Positions 1 to 8,621 of a stretch of 64,000 nt of DNA are shown here, piece after piece. The position numbers and the translations under genes were made by a program. Every line of letters starts with the position of its first letter. Position 1 is the first letter of the stretch. Source of the stretch: an uncultured SAR86 cluster bacterium (lineage in GTDB: Bacteria; Pseudomonadota; Gammaproteobacteria; Magnimaribacterales; D2472); NCBI GenBank assembly GCA_902628925.1, contig CACOPA010000001.1, positions 124,001 through 188,000 of the forward strand, read 5' to 3'. The notes under the pieces are model-generated. The model saw only the letters and a program-made list of their open reading frames with translations. It was not told where the DNA came from and ran no database searches.

Positions 1-718
1 CGGTTTCCCCCAAACCAAGTATTATGCTGGTTTTTGTTAGTACCTTAGGATTAATTTTTTTTGATTCTGCAAGGACATCTAGAGTTTGCTGATAACCCGC
101 TCGAATATCTCTGACTGGATGCGTGAGTCTTTTAACGGTTTCAACATTTTGAGCAAACACTTCGAGTCCGCAGTTAACCAAAGTTTCAATTGATGAAGAC
201 AAACCTTTGAAGTCAGGTGTTAGGGCCTCAACCGCCGTATTGGGATTAAGTTCTTTAATGGCTCTGACTGTATTAGCGTAATGTTCTGCTCCTCCGTCCT
301 CTAGATCATCTCTATTGACCGAGGTAAGGACAACGTACTTGAGGTCCATGGTTTTGACCGCCTTAGCAGTTTTGAGAGGTTCATCCTGATCCAACCATCC
401 TTTTGGATTGCCCGTATCAACAGAGCAAAACTTACAAGCACGTGTGCAAACAGAGCCCATGAGCATGAATGTTGCGGTTCCCGCTGACCAGCACTCTGAC
501 ATATTTGGGCACATACCCTCCTCACATACAGTGTTAAGTCTTTTGCCATCAACTTGCGCCTTAACTGCCTTAAAGTTTTTATCGAAAGTAGCTTTAACCC
601 GAATCCAATCCGGTTTCTTTTGGTTAGGAATCGTAGAATACTTATTGGCTTTTTGTCCATTTTTTACAGCCCTGATGCCGTCTCGATTAACAATTTTTTG
701 TGTCGGTATGATTTCCAT
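1..718 (-). CDS. lipA: Lipoyl synthase LipA (3' end cut by window edge)
   Basis: Radical-SAM enzyme that inserts two sulfurs into protein-bound octanoyl groups to make lipoyl cofactors. The minus-strand frame starts at ATG 718 and runs off the left edge, so about 239 residues are visible. It shows the auxiliary [4Fe-4S] cluster motif [12 protein letters not shown] (CX4CX5C) that is diagnostic of LipA, followed by the radical-SAM motif CTRACKFC (CX3CX2C) and a [14 protein letters not shown] segment typical of the family. The start codon overlaps the lipB stop (TAATG), so lipB and lipA are translationally coupled. The C-terminal part is outside the window. Confidence 0.95.
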   Translation of the reverse strand, partial: MEIIPTQKIVNRDGIRAVKNGQKANKYSTIPNQKKPDWIRVKATFDKNFKAVKAQVDGKRLNTVCEEGMCPNMSECWSAGTATFMLMGSVCTRACKFCSVDTGNPKGWLDQDEPLKTAKAVKTMDLKYVVLTSVNRDDLEDGGAEHYANTVRAIKELNPNTAVEALTPDFKGLSSSIETLVNCGLEVFAQNVETVKRLTHPVRDIRAGYQQTLDVLAESKKINPKVLTKTSIILGLGET

Positions 719-1320
719 TATTCAAAAACTTTGATTATTTCTTGCTGGGCTATAGATTCTACATCTTTAATTTTCACATTTGAATCATAATTCTTTATTT
801 GAGTGACCTCTAATCCCTCATACCCGCATGGGTTAATAAATAAAAAAGGGGTTAAGTCCATGTCCACATTGATGCTAATGCCGTGATAGGTTTTCCCCTG
901 TGAAATCCTTAACCCAATTGAGGCTATTTTTTTATCATCAACATAGACTCCAGGTGCACCCTCTATAAAACTTGATTCAATATCATAATGACCCAGAATG
1001 CTCGAAATTAATTCTTGAAGCTTTTGAACCAATGCCTTGGGTCCAAGTTTTATTTCTTTAATATCGATCAAAAAGTAAATTACCAGTTGTCCCGGTCCAT
1101 GATAGGTAACCTCACCACCTCGATCAGTTTGGATTACGGGGATCTGACCAGCATTAATAATGTGAGATTCATCTGCTGCTGTGCCCAAGGTAAATACTGC
1201 ATCATGCTCCAGCATCCAGATCTGATTGCTGGAAAAATTTTGGATATGTTTTTTCATATCCTTATATATATCTTGGTAAGGTTGTTTTCCTAGATAAGAA
1301 AATTTCAAATTATTGTTCAC
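718..1320 (-). CDS. lipB: Octanoyl-[ACP]:protein N-octanoyltransferase LipB
   Basis: Transfers octanoate from acyl carrier protein to lipoyl domains, the step before LipA. The 200-residue protein carries the family signature [16 protein letters not shown] at residues 67-82, the catalytic lysine near residue 131 (KKIASIG) and the catalytic cysteine at about 165 in NPCGYEG. Length is normal. The start is GTG at 1320, overlapping the end of the upstream TRAP-protein gene by 11 bases; the stop overlaps the lipA start by one base. The uvrD - TRAP - lipB - lipA run therefore looks like one transcription unit. Confidence 0.95.
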   Translation of the reverse strand: MNNNLKFSYLGKQPYQDIYKDMKKHIQNFSSNQIWMLEHDAVFTLGTAADESHIINAGQIPVIQTDRGGEVTYHGPGQLVIYFLIDIKEIKLGPKALVQKLQELISSILGHYDIESSFIEGAPGVYVDDKKIASIGLRISQGKTYHGISINVDMDLTPFLFINPCGYEGLEVTQIKNYDSNVKIKDVESIAQQEIIKVFE

Positions 1321-2392
1321 TCAGATTGCGTGCTTCAACAAATGCATCTTCGGCAATTGCATTAAAAGATCTAACTTCTCCCATAAATTTTTTGAATGAT
1401 TCATAAACTTTTTCAACATCTGCATCGTTCTCTGCTGAGGATGTCAAAATATCATCAGATATTGCTCTGAATTCATTGATCACATCATCGGGCAATCTTC
1501 TTAACTGAACATCATGGGTATTAATTAATTCCTGTAAGGCTCGATTGTTTGAAGCCGTGTATTCATCTAAAAGGTCTTGATTGACTGCCTTGGCTGCAAC
1601 CTCAACAATCTTTTGTAAATGCGTAGGAAGTTTATTCCACTCATCAATATTAATCATAAACTCAAGCATGGACCCCGGCTCATGCCAGCCAGGATAGTAA
1701 TAATATTTTGCAACTTGCTGAAAGCCAAAAGCGAGATCATTGTATGGGCCCACCCACTCAACAGCATCAATGGTTCCCGTTTGCATAGCTGTATAAAGTT
1801 CGCCGCCAGGAATATTCACCGGTGTGCCACCTGCTCGCTTAAAAACCTCTCCTCCAAAACCAGGAAACCTCATTTTTAAACCCTTTAAATCTGCAAGTGA
1901 GTTGATTTCCTTATTAAACCATCCAAACATCTGCGTGCCGGTATTACCTCCCGGTAAGGGTTTAATGTTAAAAGGCTGATAAATTTCTTCCCACAACTCT
2001 AAACCACCGCCTCGATAAACCCATGCATTAATTTCATCAGCCGTGAAACCAAATGGAACCCCTGCGAAGAATTGTGCAGCAGGAACCTTACCTTTCCAGT
2101 AATAAGCGCCACCGTGACCCATTTCCACTGAACCTGAGGAAACCGCATCGAAAACTCCCATGGCAGGAACAAATTCACCAGCACCATATACAGTTATCTT
2201 AAGTTGACCTTGAGACATCTCATTCACCATTTTGCTAAAGCGCTCAGGTGCCATCCCTAATCCAGGATAGTTTTTTGGCCACGTAGTCACCATGGACCAA
2301 TTAAATTTCTTAACGGCTACTTCTGATTGAACAGAATCTTGTGAACAAGAAATTAAAAATAAAACAAAAAAAGAAAAGCAAAACTTTTTCAT
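1310..2392 (-). CDS. TRAP transporter substrate-binding lipoprotein (DctP/TakP-like)
   Basis: Periplasmic binding protein of the tripartite ATP-independent transporter class, probably for a carboxylic or 2-oxo acid. The N-terminus is a lipoprotein signal with lipobox LISC (Cys16). The body has the DctP-family pattern: a TTWPKNYPGLGMAPERF opening, then GVFDAVSSGSVEMGHGG, LKGLKMRFPGFGGEV (including the conserved ligand-carboxylate Arg region), and GTIDAVEWVGPYND, which resembles TakP-type 2-oxo-acid binders. Length 360 is normal. No DctQ or DctM membrane partner is in the window, so either they lie elsewhere or this is an orphan receptor. ATG at 2392 overlaps the uvrD stop. Ligand not determined. 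Confidence 0.85.
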   Translation of the reverse strand: MKKFCFSFFVLFLISCSQDSVQSEVAVKKFNWSMVTTWPKNYPGLGMAPERFSKMVNEMSQGQLKITVYGAGEFVPAMGVFDAVSSGSVEMGHGGAYYWKGKVPAAQFFAGVPFGFTADEINAWVYRGGGLELWEEIYQPFNIKPLPGGNTGTQMFGWFNKEINSLADLKGLKMRFPGFGGEVFKRAGGTPVNIPGGELYTAMQTGTIDAVEWVGPYNDLAFGFQQVAKYYYYPGWHEPGSMLEFMINIDEWNKLPTHLQKIVEVAAKAVNQDLLDEYTASNNRALQELINTHDVQLRRLPDDVINEFRAISDDILTSSAENDADVEKVYESFKKFMGEVRSFNAIAEDAFVEARNLSEQ

Positions 2393-4563
2393 TAAATCAC
2401 CTCAAGATTAGCAAACGAAAGCACCAGCCACTTAGTGCCAGCAGATTCAAAATTTATTTGCACTCTTGCTGACTCTCCGGAACCTTCGTAATTTAAAACT
2501 ATGCCTTGACCGAATTTTGGATGCAAGACTTTTTGACCAAGCGCAATGCCGATCTCTTCTTTAAAATCCATCGGACTTGATTGTGAAGTTCTTTTATAGG
2601 GAACATTAACTGAAGCTCTGGGTCTAATTTCATCAATGTATTCTGCTGGTATTTCTTTAATAAATCTTGATGGCGGATTAAATACATCGGAACCATGCAG
2701 CCTTCTGGATTCTGCATAAGTTAGATAAAGTTTTTTCATTGCTCTGGTGATACCAACATAACAAAGACGCCTCTCCTCCTCTAGCTGATTAGGTGATTCC
2801 ATCGATCTGCCATGGGGAAATAAAGTTTCCTCAAGTCCAGTCATAAATACCAAAGGAAACTCTAAACCTTTGGCTGAATGCAATGTCATCAGCTGGACCG
2901 CATCATCAAATTCTCCGGCCTGGGTCTCACCAGCATCCAAAGATACGGTGTCTAAAAATGATTCAGAAATTTCTTTAATTGTTTTTTCTTTATCAAAACT
3001 CTGTTCAAAGTTTTTAGCTGCAGTAATAAGTTCTTCTAAATTCTCTATCCTCGTTTTACCCTTTTCGCCAGGTTCTTTTTCATGATGTTGTATTAGGCCT
3101 GATGATTTAATAATTGAATCAAGCAAATCAGGTAGAGGTGTTTTATCGAGTTGTTCGCCATGATCAATCAATAGCTTTAAATAAGATCTTAAGCCAGCAG
3201 CACCTCTGCCACCAATTGACCCTTCATCAAGCATCTTTGCAGAGGCTTGAACATAAGATAGATTATTCTCATTAGCTTTATTTCTAATTTTAATCAGAGT
3301 CTTTGCTCCTATGCCTCTGGGTGGATTTGCAATTGAGCGCTCAAATGACGGGTTGTCATGTGGATTAAAAATAACCTTTAAAAAACTTATGGCATTTTTG
3401 ATTTCTAGCCGTTCATAAAATCGTAAGCCGCCATAAATTCTATATGGAATACTTATTCTCAATAATGCTTCTTCGATTGCTCTGGACTGTGCATTGGACC
3501 TATACACAACAGCACAATCTTTATAGAGCTCACCGCTATTCATCCATCCCTTGATAACTTCGGCGATAAATCTAGCTTCATCTTGCTCACTGTAGGCTTG
3601 ATAAAGTGTGATCAGTTCACCTTCTTTGGAGTCAGTCCATAAATTCTTGCCAAGTCTTTCTTGGTTATTCTCTATGAGGGCATTCGCGGCATTTAGAATG
3701 ACACTGGTTGATCTATAGTTCTGTTCTAGTCTGATGGTTTCACTTTGATCATGAGATTTTTTATAAGCATCAATGTTTTCAACCCTTGCTCCTCGCCATC
3801 CGTAGATTGATTGATCATCATCACCCACTGCGGTTAGATTAGCTTCATTTGAAGCAATCTCTTGTAGCCATTTATATTGAATTTTATTTGTATCTTGGAA
3901 CTCATCGATAAGAATATGCTTAAATCGAGAATGAAAAAATTTCTTTACCTTTGCATCATCACGGATAAGCTCATAACTTTTCAGCAAAAGTTCGGCAAAA
4001 TCAACCAAGCTATCTTGCATGCATAAATCTTCATATTTTTCATAAAGACCTTTTATGGTTTCGGTATAAAAATCTTTTTCGGCTTTAATATCCTTAGATC
4101 TTTTTCCATCATCTTTCCATGAGTTGATTTGCCATTGAATTTGCTTAGGTGGCCATGCGCTGTCCTCAAGCTCCAGCTCTTTGGCTAATCTTTTAATGAT
4201 CCTTAGCTGATCATCTGCATCAAGAATCGTGAAGCCTGAAATAAGATTTGCCTCTTTATAAAATCTTTTTAGTGTTCTGTGTGCCAATCCATGGAACGTT
4301 CCGCACCATAATTCCGGAACGGGTGATTTGAGTAGCTCCTGAATTCTGCTCTGCATTTCATTCGCAGCCTTATTGGTAAAAGTAACTGTCATAATGGTTC
4401 CAGGATTTGATCTAAATCCATCTACAATCCAAGCTACACGATGCACCAGTACCCTTGTTTTTCCAGACCCAGCGCCAGCCAAGACAAGCAGATGAGGTGA
4501 TTCAGATGTAACAGCCTCACGCTGCTTTTCATTGAGGCTTTCTAAAATATATGAAACGTCCAT
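2392..4563 (-). CDS. uvrD: DNA helicase II UvrD
   Basis: Superfamily 1A 3'-5' DNA helicase acting in nucleotide-excision and mismatch repair. 723 residues. Visible motifs in order: Walker A GAGSGKTRVL, DEFQDTN (motif II), GDDDQSIYGWRGA (III), QNYRS (IV), TLHSAKGLEFPLVFMTGLE (V) and EEERRLCYVGITRA (VI). The C-terminal LGQKVLHPKFGQGIVL segment is the UvrD/PcrA C-terminal module, which favours UvrD over Rep. The gene starts three bases from the divergent regulator's upstream region at 4567 and is first in the run to lipA. Confidence 0.95.
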   Translation of the reverse strand: MDVSYILESLNEKQREAVTSESPHLLVLAGAGSGKTRVLVHRVAWIVDGFRSNPGTIMTVTFTNKAANEMQSRIQELLKSPVPELWCGTFHGLAHRTLKRFYKEANLISGFTILDADDQLRIIKRLAKELELEDSAWPPKQIQWQINSWKDDGKRSKDIKAEKDFYTETIKGLYEKYEDLCMQDSLVDFAELLLKSYELIRDDAKVKKFFHSRFKHILIDEFQDTNKIQYKWLQEIASNEANLTAVGDDDQSIYGWRGARVENIDAYKKSHDQSETIRLEQNYRSTSVILNAANALIENNQERLGKNLWTDSKEGELITLYQAYSEQDEARFIAEVIKGWMNSGELYKDCAVVYRSNAQSRAIEEALLRISIPYRIYGGLRFYERLEIKNAISFLKVIFNPHDNPSFERSIANPPRGIGAKTLIKIRNKANENNLSYVQASAKMLDEGSIGGRGAAGLRSYLKLLIDHGEQLDKTPLPDLLDSIIKSSGLIQHHEKEPGEKGKTRIENLEELITAAKNFEQSFDKEKTIKEISESFLDTVSLDAGETQAGEFDDAVQLMTLHSAKGLEFPLVFMTGLEETLFPHGRSMESPNQLEEERRLCYVGITRAMKKLYLTYAESRRLHGSDVFNPPSRFIKEIPAEYIDEIRPRASVNVPYKRTSQSSPMDFKEEIGIALGQKVLHPKFGQGIVLNYEGSGESARVQINFESAGTKWLVLSFANLEVI

Positions 4564-4605
4564 TTCTTGAGGTTACAATTGATATGTACAGATTATTTTA
4601 CCTTC

Positions 4606-5448
4606 ATGCAGACTAAATTACTCAGAGAAATCCAAGGCGCATACGACAATTTAAGAAAATCCGAAAAATTGGTTGCTGACTTTATTTTAGAGCATCCTGC
4701 TGATGTAGTTGCCAGTACCATGGCACAAGCTGCTGAGAAGATGGGTGTTAGTGAGCCAACCTTAAATAGGTTTTGTAAAGCGCTAAATTATTCAGGGTTT
4801 AATGAATTTAAACTGACCCTTGCTCAGCAACTTGCTGCAGATGAGTACTTCACCTCATATGAGATTGATCCGGAGGATTCTATTCAGGTGCTAACTGAAA
4901 AGGTTTTCGATACAACCATAAGTGAAATCTTAAACATCCGCTCGCAACTAAACCAAGAGCTCTTGGAGGAAGCTATTGAGGCACTAGCAAACGCAAAACG
5001 AATTGAGTTTTTTGCTTTTGGAGGTTCTGCCCCGGTTGCAATGGATGCCCAACATAAATTTTTTAGATTAAAGATTCCTTCTTCTTGTATATCCGATCCT
5101 CATATTCAATTCATGTCAGCTAATTCATTAAATGAGGATGATGTGGTAGTTGCGATTTCTCACTCAGGAACTACCAGCGCTTTGGTGGATACTGTTAGAA
5201 CTGTTAGGAGTTTCAATGCTCGCGTCATTGGCTTAATGCCCTCGGGGACACCGCTCTCAAAAGAGTGCGATATTTCTCTTGAGGTGGATGTTGGAGATTC
5301 AGCAAGACTCAATAGCCCTATTACTTCCCGACTTGCTTATATGGCAATCATCGATGTACTAGCCGTTGGTGTGGCCCAGCTCAAACCGGAAGCTCAAGAC
5401 CACCTTTACAATATTATTGTTAGTCAGTCGTCTTTAAAAATTAAGTAG
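4606..5448 (+). CDS. hexR: HexR-like RpiR-family transcriptional regulator
   Basis: Sugar-phosphate-responsive regulator; HexR homologues control glucose and central carbon genes in many gammaproteobacteria. The 280-residue protein has an N-terminal HTH_6 domain (residues about 1-77) with VSEPTLNRFCKALNYSGFNEFK, spanning the recognition helix, and a C-terminal SIS phosphosugar-binding domain (about 115-260) containing FFAFGGSAPVAMDAQHKFFR and VVVAISHSGTTSALV. A TTG-initiated extension upstream is possible but lacks family similarity, so ATG 4606 is preferred. It is divergent from uvrD and convergent, with no gap, with the hydroxylase gene. HexR targets such as zwf or edd are not in the window, so the orthology rests on sequence pattern only. 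Confidence 0.8.
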   Translation: MQTKLLREIQGAYDNLRKSEKLVADFILEHPADVVASTMAQAAEKMGVSEPTLNRFCKALNYSGFNEFKLTLAQQLAADEYFTSYEIDPEDSIQVLTEKVFDTTISEILNIRSQLNQELLEEAIEALANAKRIEFFAFGGSAPVAMDAQHKFFRLKIPSSCISDPHIQFMSANSLNEDDVVVAISHSGTTSALVDTVRTVRSFNARVIGLMPSGTPLSKECDISLEVDVGDSARLNSPITSRLAYMAIIDVLAVGVAQLKPEAQDHLYNIIVSQSSLKIK

Positions 5449-6078
5449 CTAATAACGCAGTCTTTCTCTAAACCAGAGATTGATTGCCCACTTTTCCCCA
5501 GCGATTACTGGGAGCCCAGCATGTAATGATTTTGGATGGATTTTATTTGAGTCTGGGGGAGTGTTGTGAAAAACCAAAACATCTCCTTTTTTAGCCTCGA
5601 TTTCCACACCAAGATTAGGAAAGCCTGTTCCTCCACCTTCCTCAACGTCATTTAAATAAGCAAGTGCTGTTAACATTCTTTGTCCGCCAGGTTCCCAATT
5701 TTTCTTGCCTTCTTCGGCGTCATAATCAAAAGAATCATAGTGCGGCTTATATTCTGCTCCAGCTTTGTAGTAAACAACCTGATATTGCTCCGCATTTCTT
5801 ATTGGCATTTGAACCAATATAGATAATCGTTTGCTGACCTCATGAACTATTTCATTGGCATCATGTTCGAGCCAACAGTTTTGCGAGGTTCTGCTCTCGT
5901 GTTTAATAAATTTGTCCTTGCTGATGACCGTTGAACCTTTAAGTCTCCCTTGTGCGGCACTGATAAATGCCTCGCACTCATCATCATTTAAAAAATCGCT
6001 CACCAAATAAACTATAGGATCTGCTGAATACATGGTTACGTTATCAGCAATTTTTTTTGGTAACTCTGATTGGCTCAT
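5449..6078 (-). CDS. Prolyl 4-hydroxylase-like 2-oxoglutarate/Fe(II) dioxygenase
   Basis: Predicted cytoplasmic 2OG-Fe(II) oxygenase of the P4H alpha-subunit catalytic family. 209 residues without signal peptide. Iron ligands are visible as HYD (His113, Asp115) in KPHYDSFD and His186 in SLHAGLP; Lys196 in GEKWAINLWFRER is the 2-oxoglutarate salt-bridge residue. The central QRMLTALAYLNDVEEGGGT and FPNLGVEIEAKKGDVLVF segments are typical of the family. It is divergently paired, 32 bases apart, with a gene for a GT60-type GlcNAc transferase, the class that glycosylates hydroxyproline on Skp1 in some protists. This suggests, but does not prove, that the two act on the same protein. Substrate unknown. 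Confidence 0.88.
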   Translation of the reverse strand: MSQSELPKKIADNVTMYSADPIVYLVSDFLNDDECEAFISAAQGRLKGSTVISKDKFIKHESRTSQNCWLEHDANEIVHEVSKRLSILVQMPIRNAEQYQVVYYKAGAEYKPHYDSFDYDAEEGKKNWEPGGQRMLTALAYLNDVEEGGGTGFPNLGVEIEAKKGDVLVFHNTPPDSNKIHPKSLHAGLPVIAGEKWAINLWFRERLRY

Positions 6079-6083
6079 ATGAG
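6074..6083. promoter_or_regulatory. Palindrome CTCATATGAG at the hydroxylase start, in the divergent promoter region
   Basis: A perfect 10-bp palindrome covers the hydroxylase start codon and the first bases of the 32-bp spacer to the glycosyltransferase gene. A TACAAT box ends 8 bases before the hydroxylase ATG. The spacer is too short for two independent complete promoters, so both genes probably share or overlap control sequences. Operator function is inference. Confidence 0.35.
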
Positions 6084-6110
6084 ATAATTGTATCTTAAGT
6101 ACTTTTTATA

Positions 6111-7106
6111 ATGTCTATTTTTATTTCGATCGCATCCTATCAAGATCCATTGCTAAGCTCAACAATAAAGAGTGCTTGTAAAAATGCGGCAAATGAAGCT
6201 GAATTAGTTTTTGGAATATGCGATCAATCATCTAAACCCATAGACATTAGCTCTTGTTCTGAACAGGCAATAATTCATTATGATCATGTGGAGCCGATCC
6301 TTTCGAGAGGTCCATGCTGGGCAAGACATAGATTGCAGAGTTTTTATCAAGATGAAGATTATTTTCTCCAAATTGACTCTCATACTCAATTTCAGAAAGA
6401 TTGGGATCTTGTTCTCATAAATCAACTAGATTCAATTAAAGGATTATCTAATGATACTTATTTTTCAAAGCCAATCATCTCCTCATATCCGCGTGGTTTT
6501 GAAGTAATTAATTTAGAAAATGAGGAGTTTAAATTAGACTCAATTGATGACTTGGTTTATTCAATTGCCTATAGAAAAGACAGTATGTTTATGCGAGATT
6601 TATTCTCACGTCAAATTGGTAAGCCCTTAAAGACAGATAAGCCAGTGCACGGATATTTACTCGCTGCAGGATGTCTTTTTGCCGATGGGTGTTTTGTGAA
6701 AGAAGTGCCTTATGATCCAAATTATTATTTTTACGGAGAAGAAATATCAATGATGCTCAGAGCGTTTACGAAAGGATTTTCCATTTTTCACACTCCTAAT
6801 ATTCCTATATTTCATTTATATAATAATGATCCAGAGACTTCAGGCAGAAAACTTCATTGGAATCCTGATGATGACAAAAATAGAATTACTAAATGGCATG
6901 AACTTGAAAAACAAAGCATTCAAAGACTAACCGATTTAATTGAAGGAAATTTGGAGGAATTTTGGAGCTTGGGTAAAGTAAATAATCTAGACGACTATAC
7001 AAACCTGAGCGGATTGGATTATAAAAATAAAAAAATTTTAGATGAAAAAAAAGCTTTTGAATCAGAGTTTTTTTTGAGCAAAGAATTAAATAAGAAACCT
7101 TTTTAG
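6111..7106 (+). CDS. GT60-type (Skp1 hydroxyproline) N-acetylglucosaminyltransferase-like protein
   Basis: Belongs by pattern to the GlcNAc-transferase family that includes the Skp1-hydroxyproline GlcNAc transferase of Dictyostelium (CAZy GT60). Characteristic segments: SIASYQDPLLSSTI near the start, LVFGICDQ, SRGPCWARHRLQ at about residues 66-75, the donor/metal-binding FLQIDSHTQF at about 85-94, HGYLLAAGCLFADG, and YFYGEEISMMLRAFTKG. No signal peptide or transmembrane segment is seen, so a cytosolic site is likely. 331 residues; the charged last 60 residues are not obviously part of the domain. Divergent from a prolyl-4-hydroxylase gene and followed after 15 bases by a MazG-like gene. Acceptor unknown: a protein hydroxyproline or a glycan are both possible. 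Confidence 0.85.
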   Translation: MSIFISIASYQDPLLSSTIKSACKNAANEAELVFGICDQSSKPIDISSCSEQAIIHYDHVEPILSRGPCWARHRLQSFYQDEDYFLQIDSHTQFQKDWDLVLINQLDSIKGLSNDTYFSKPIISSYPRGFEVINLENEEFKLDSIDDLVYSIAYRKDSMFMRDLFSRQIGKPLKTDKPVHGYLLAAGCLFADGCFVKEVPYDPNYYFYGEEISMMLRAFTKGFSIFHTPNIPIFHLYNNDPETSGRKLHWNPDDDKNRITKWHELEKQSIQRLTDLIEGNLEEFWSLGKVNNLDDYTNLSGLDYKNKKILDEKKAFESEFFLSKELNKKPF

Positions 7107-7121
7107 GTTTAGGAGAATGAG

Positions 7122-7538
7122 ATGGGAAACGAAGTAAAAGACTATTTAAATGATTATTGTGATTTTGTGACCAAAGTCACTAGCGAGCCCAGTCTTGATC
7201 AAAAAGCATTATTTGAAAGGATGGAAGAAATTGAGACAGAGTCCAACATCAAATCTGCCAGATTACTTACAGCTGCTCTTGGTTTAGGCAGCGAGGGAGG
7301 AGAATTTGTTGAAATTGTTAAAAAGATTTTTTTACAAGGCAAGCCTTTTACTGAAGATAATGTTTTTCACATGAAAAGAGAGTTGGGTGACATTATTTGG
7401 TATTGGGCAACTGCTTGTATGGCTTTGGATTTAGATCCTTATGAAGTCATCAACGAGAACAAATCAAAACTTGAAGCAAGATATGGTAAGGGTTTTAAGG
7501 TTGAAAAGAGTGAGCACAGAAAAGATGGAGATCTTTAA
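7122..7538 (+). CDS. MazG-like nucleotide pyrophosphohydrolase domain protein
   Basis: 138-residue all-alpha NTP-pyrophosphohydrolase-like protein. The metal-binding pattern is present as LGSEGGEFVEIVKK (an EXXE-type motif) and KRELGDIIWYWATAC (EXXD-type motif), as in MazG and dUTPase-2 relatives. The start is supported by a strong ribosome-binding site AGGAG 9 bases upstream of ATG 7122. It follows the glycosyltransferase gene by 15 bases and is probably cotranscribed with it; whether it cleans up nucleotides or is functionally linked to the glycosylation gene is not clear. Confidence 0.75.
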   Translation: MGNEVKDYLNDYCDFVTKVTSEPSLDQKALFERMEEIETESNIKSARLLTAALGLGSEGGEFVEIVKKIFLQGKPFTEDNVFHMKRELGDIIWYWATACMALDLDPYEVINENKSKLEARYGKGFKVEKSEHRKDGDL

Positions 7539-7547
7539 TTTAAAGAA

Positions 7548-8522
7548 TTATATTTCTGATTTTTGATTAAGATCTTGAACTGCTTCTTCAAATTCCATCG
7601 TTAAATTGTCGACAAGTTTTTCAACTGAGGGTGAGTCTTTTATTGAACCTGTTCCCTGACCTGAACCCCAGATATCCTTCCATGCCTTAGATTCAGTGTT
7701 CCCACCGGAACCAAAATTCATAGTAGATTTATCCGCATCCGGTAAATTTTGAGGATCAAGGCCAGCCTTTTCAATTGAACCTTTCAAATAATTCCCATGA
7801 ACACCGGTAAACAACGATGAATAAACAATATCATCTGCAGCACTTTCAATAAGCATTTGTTTATATCCTTGATCGGCATTAGCTTCTTCTGTGGCAATAA
7901 ATCTTGTTCCAATGTAAGCAAAGTCTGATCCTAAGGCTAGACTTGATGCTACTGCGCTTCCTGAACTAATTGCACCTGAAAGAATAATAGCTCCATCAAA
8001 CCATTCTTTTACTTCTCTAACTAAGGCAAATGGAGAGAGTGTACCGGCGTGACCCCCTGCTCCAGAGCAAACCAAAATAAGTCCATCGACGCCTTGTTTA
8101 GCAGCTTTTTTTGCATGTCTTACATTGATTACATCATGAAAAACCATTCCCCCATAAGAGTGAGCAGCTTGAACTATTTCTTCGGGCGGTCTTAGAGAGG
8201 TAATGATGATTGGGACTTCGTGCTTGACACAAATGTCCATATCACCAAATAGCCTATCGTTTGAACCGTGACAGATCTGATTGACAGCAAATGGAGCTAT
8301 CCTTTTTTCTGGGTTAGCCTCTTTTGCCTGTGCTAGCTCATCTTTAATTCTAACAATCCATTCATCAAGAACATTTTGAGGCCTTGCATTTAATGCAGGA
8401 AATGAACCAACGATGCCGGATTTACATTGAGCGATTACAAGTTCAGGCCCTGATACCAAAAATAGGGGTGCGCCGATTACCGGAATTTTTAATTGTGTTT
8501 TTAGTTGATCTATTTTGCTCAT
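7548..8522 (-). CDS. Nitronate monooxygenase-like flavoprotein (NPD family)
   Basis: FMN-dependent TIM-barrel enzyme of the 2-nitropropane dioxygenase / nitronate monooxygenase family, which oxidises toxic nitronates; some members instead resemble enoyl-ACP reductase FabK. 324 residues. Seen: IPVIGAPLFLVSGPELV at the start of the barrel, the catalytic-histidine loop CSGAGGHAGTLSPFALV, AIILSGAISSGSAV and GSDFAYIGTRFIATEEA (phosphate-binding end of the barrel). Stands alone, convergent with the MazG-like gene and divergent from the AGCS transporter across a 99-bp gap. Confidence 0.8.
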   Translation of the reverse strand: MSKIDQLKTQLKIPVIGAPLFLVSGPELVIAQCKSGIVGSFPALNARPQNVLDEWIVRIKDELAQAKEANPEKRIAPFAVNQICHGSNDRLFGDMDICVKHEVPIIITSLRPPEEIVQAAHSYGGMVFHDVINVRHAKKAAKQGVDGLILVCSGAGGHAGTLSPFALVREVKEWFDGAIILSGAISSGSAVASSLALGSDFAYIGTRFIATEEANADQGYKQMLIESAADDIVYSSLFTGVHGNYLKGSIEKAGLDPQNLPDADKSTMNFGSGGNTESKAWKDIWGSGQGTGSIKDSPSVEKLVDNLTMEFEEAVQDLNQKSEI

Positions 8523-8621
8523 AATGACTGTAAATTTTAGCTATCTTATGCGATAGAAAAATTAACATCAAACGATTTATTTTTATGCTTTAATAACTAT
8601 CATTAAAACCTTCCAATTGAT

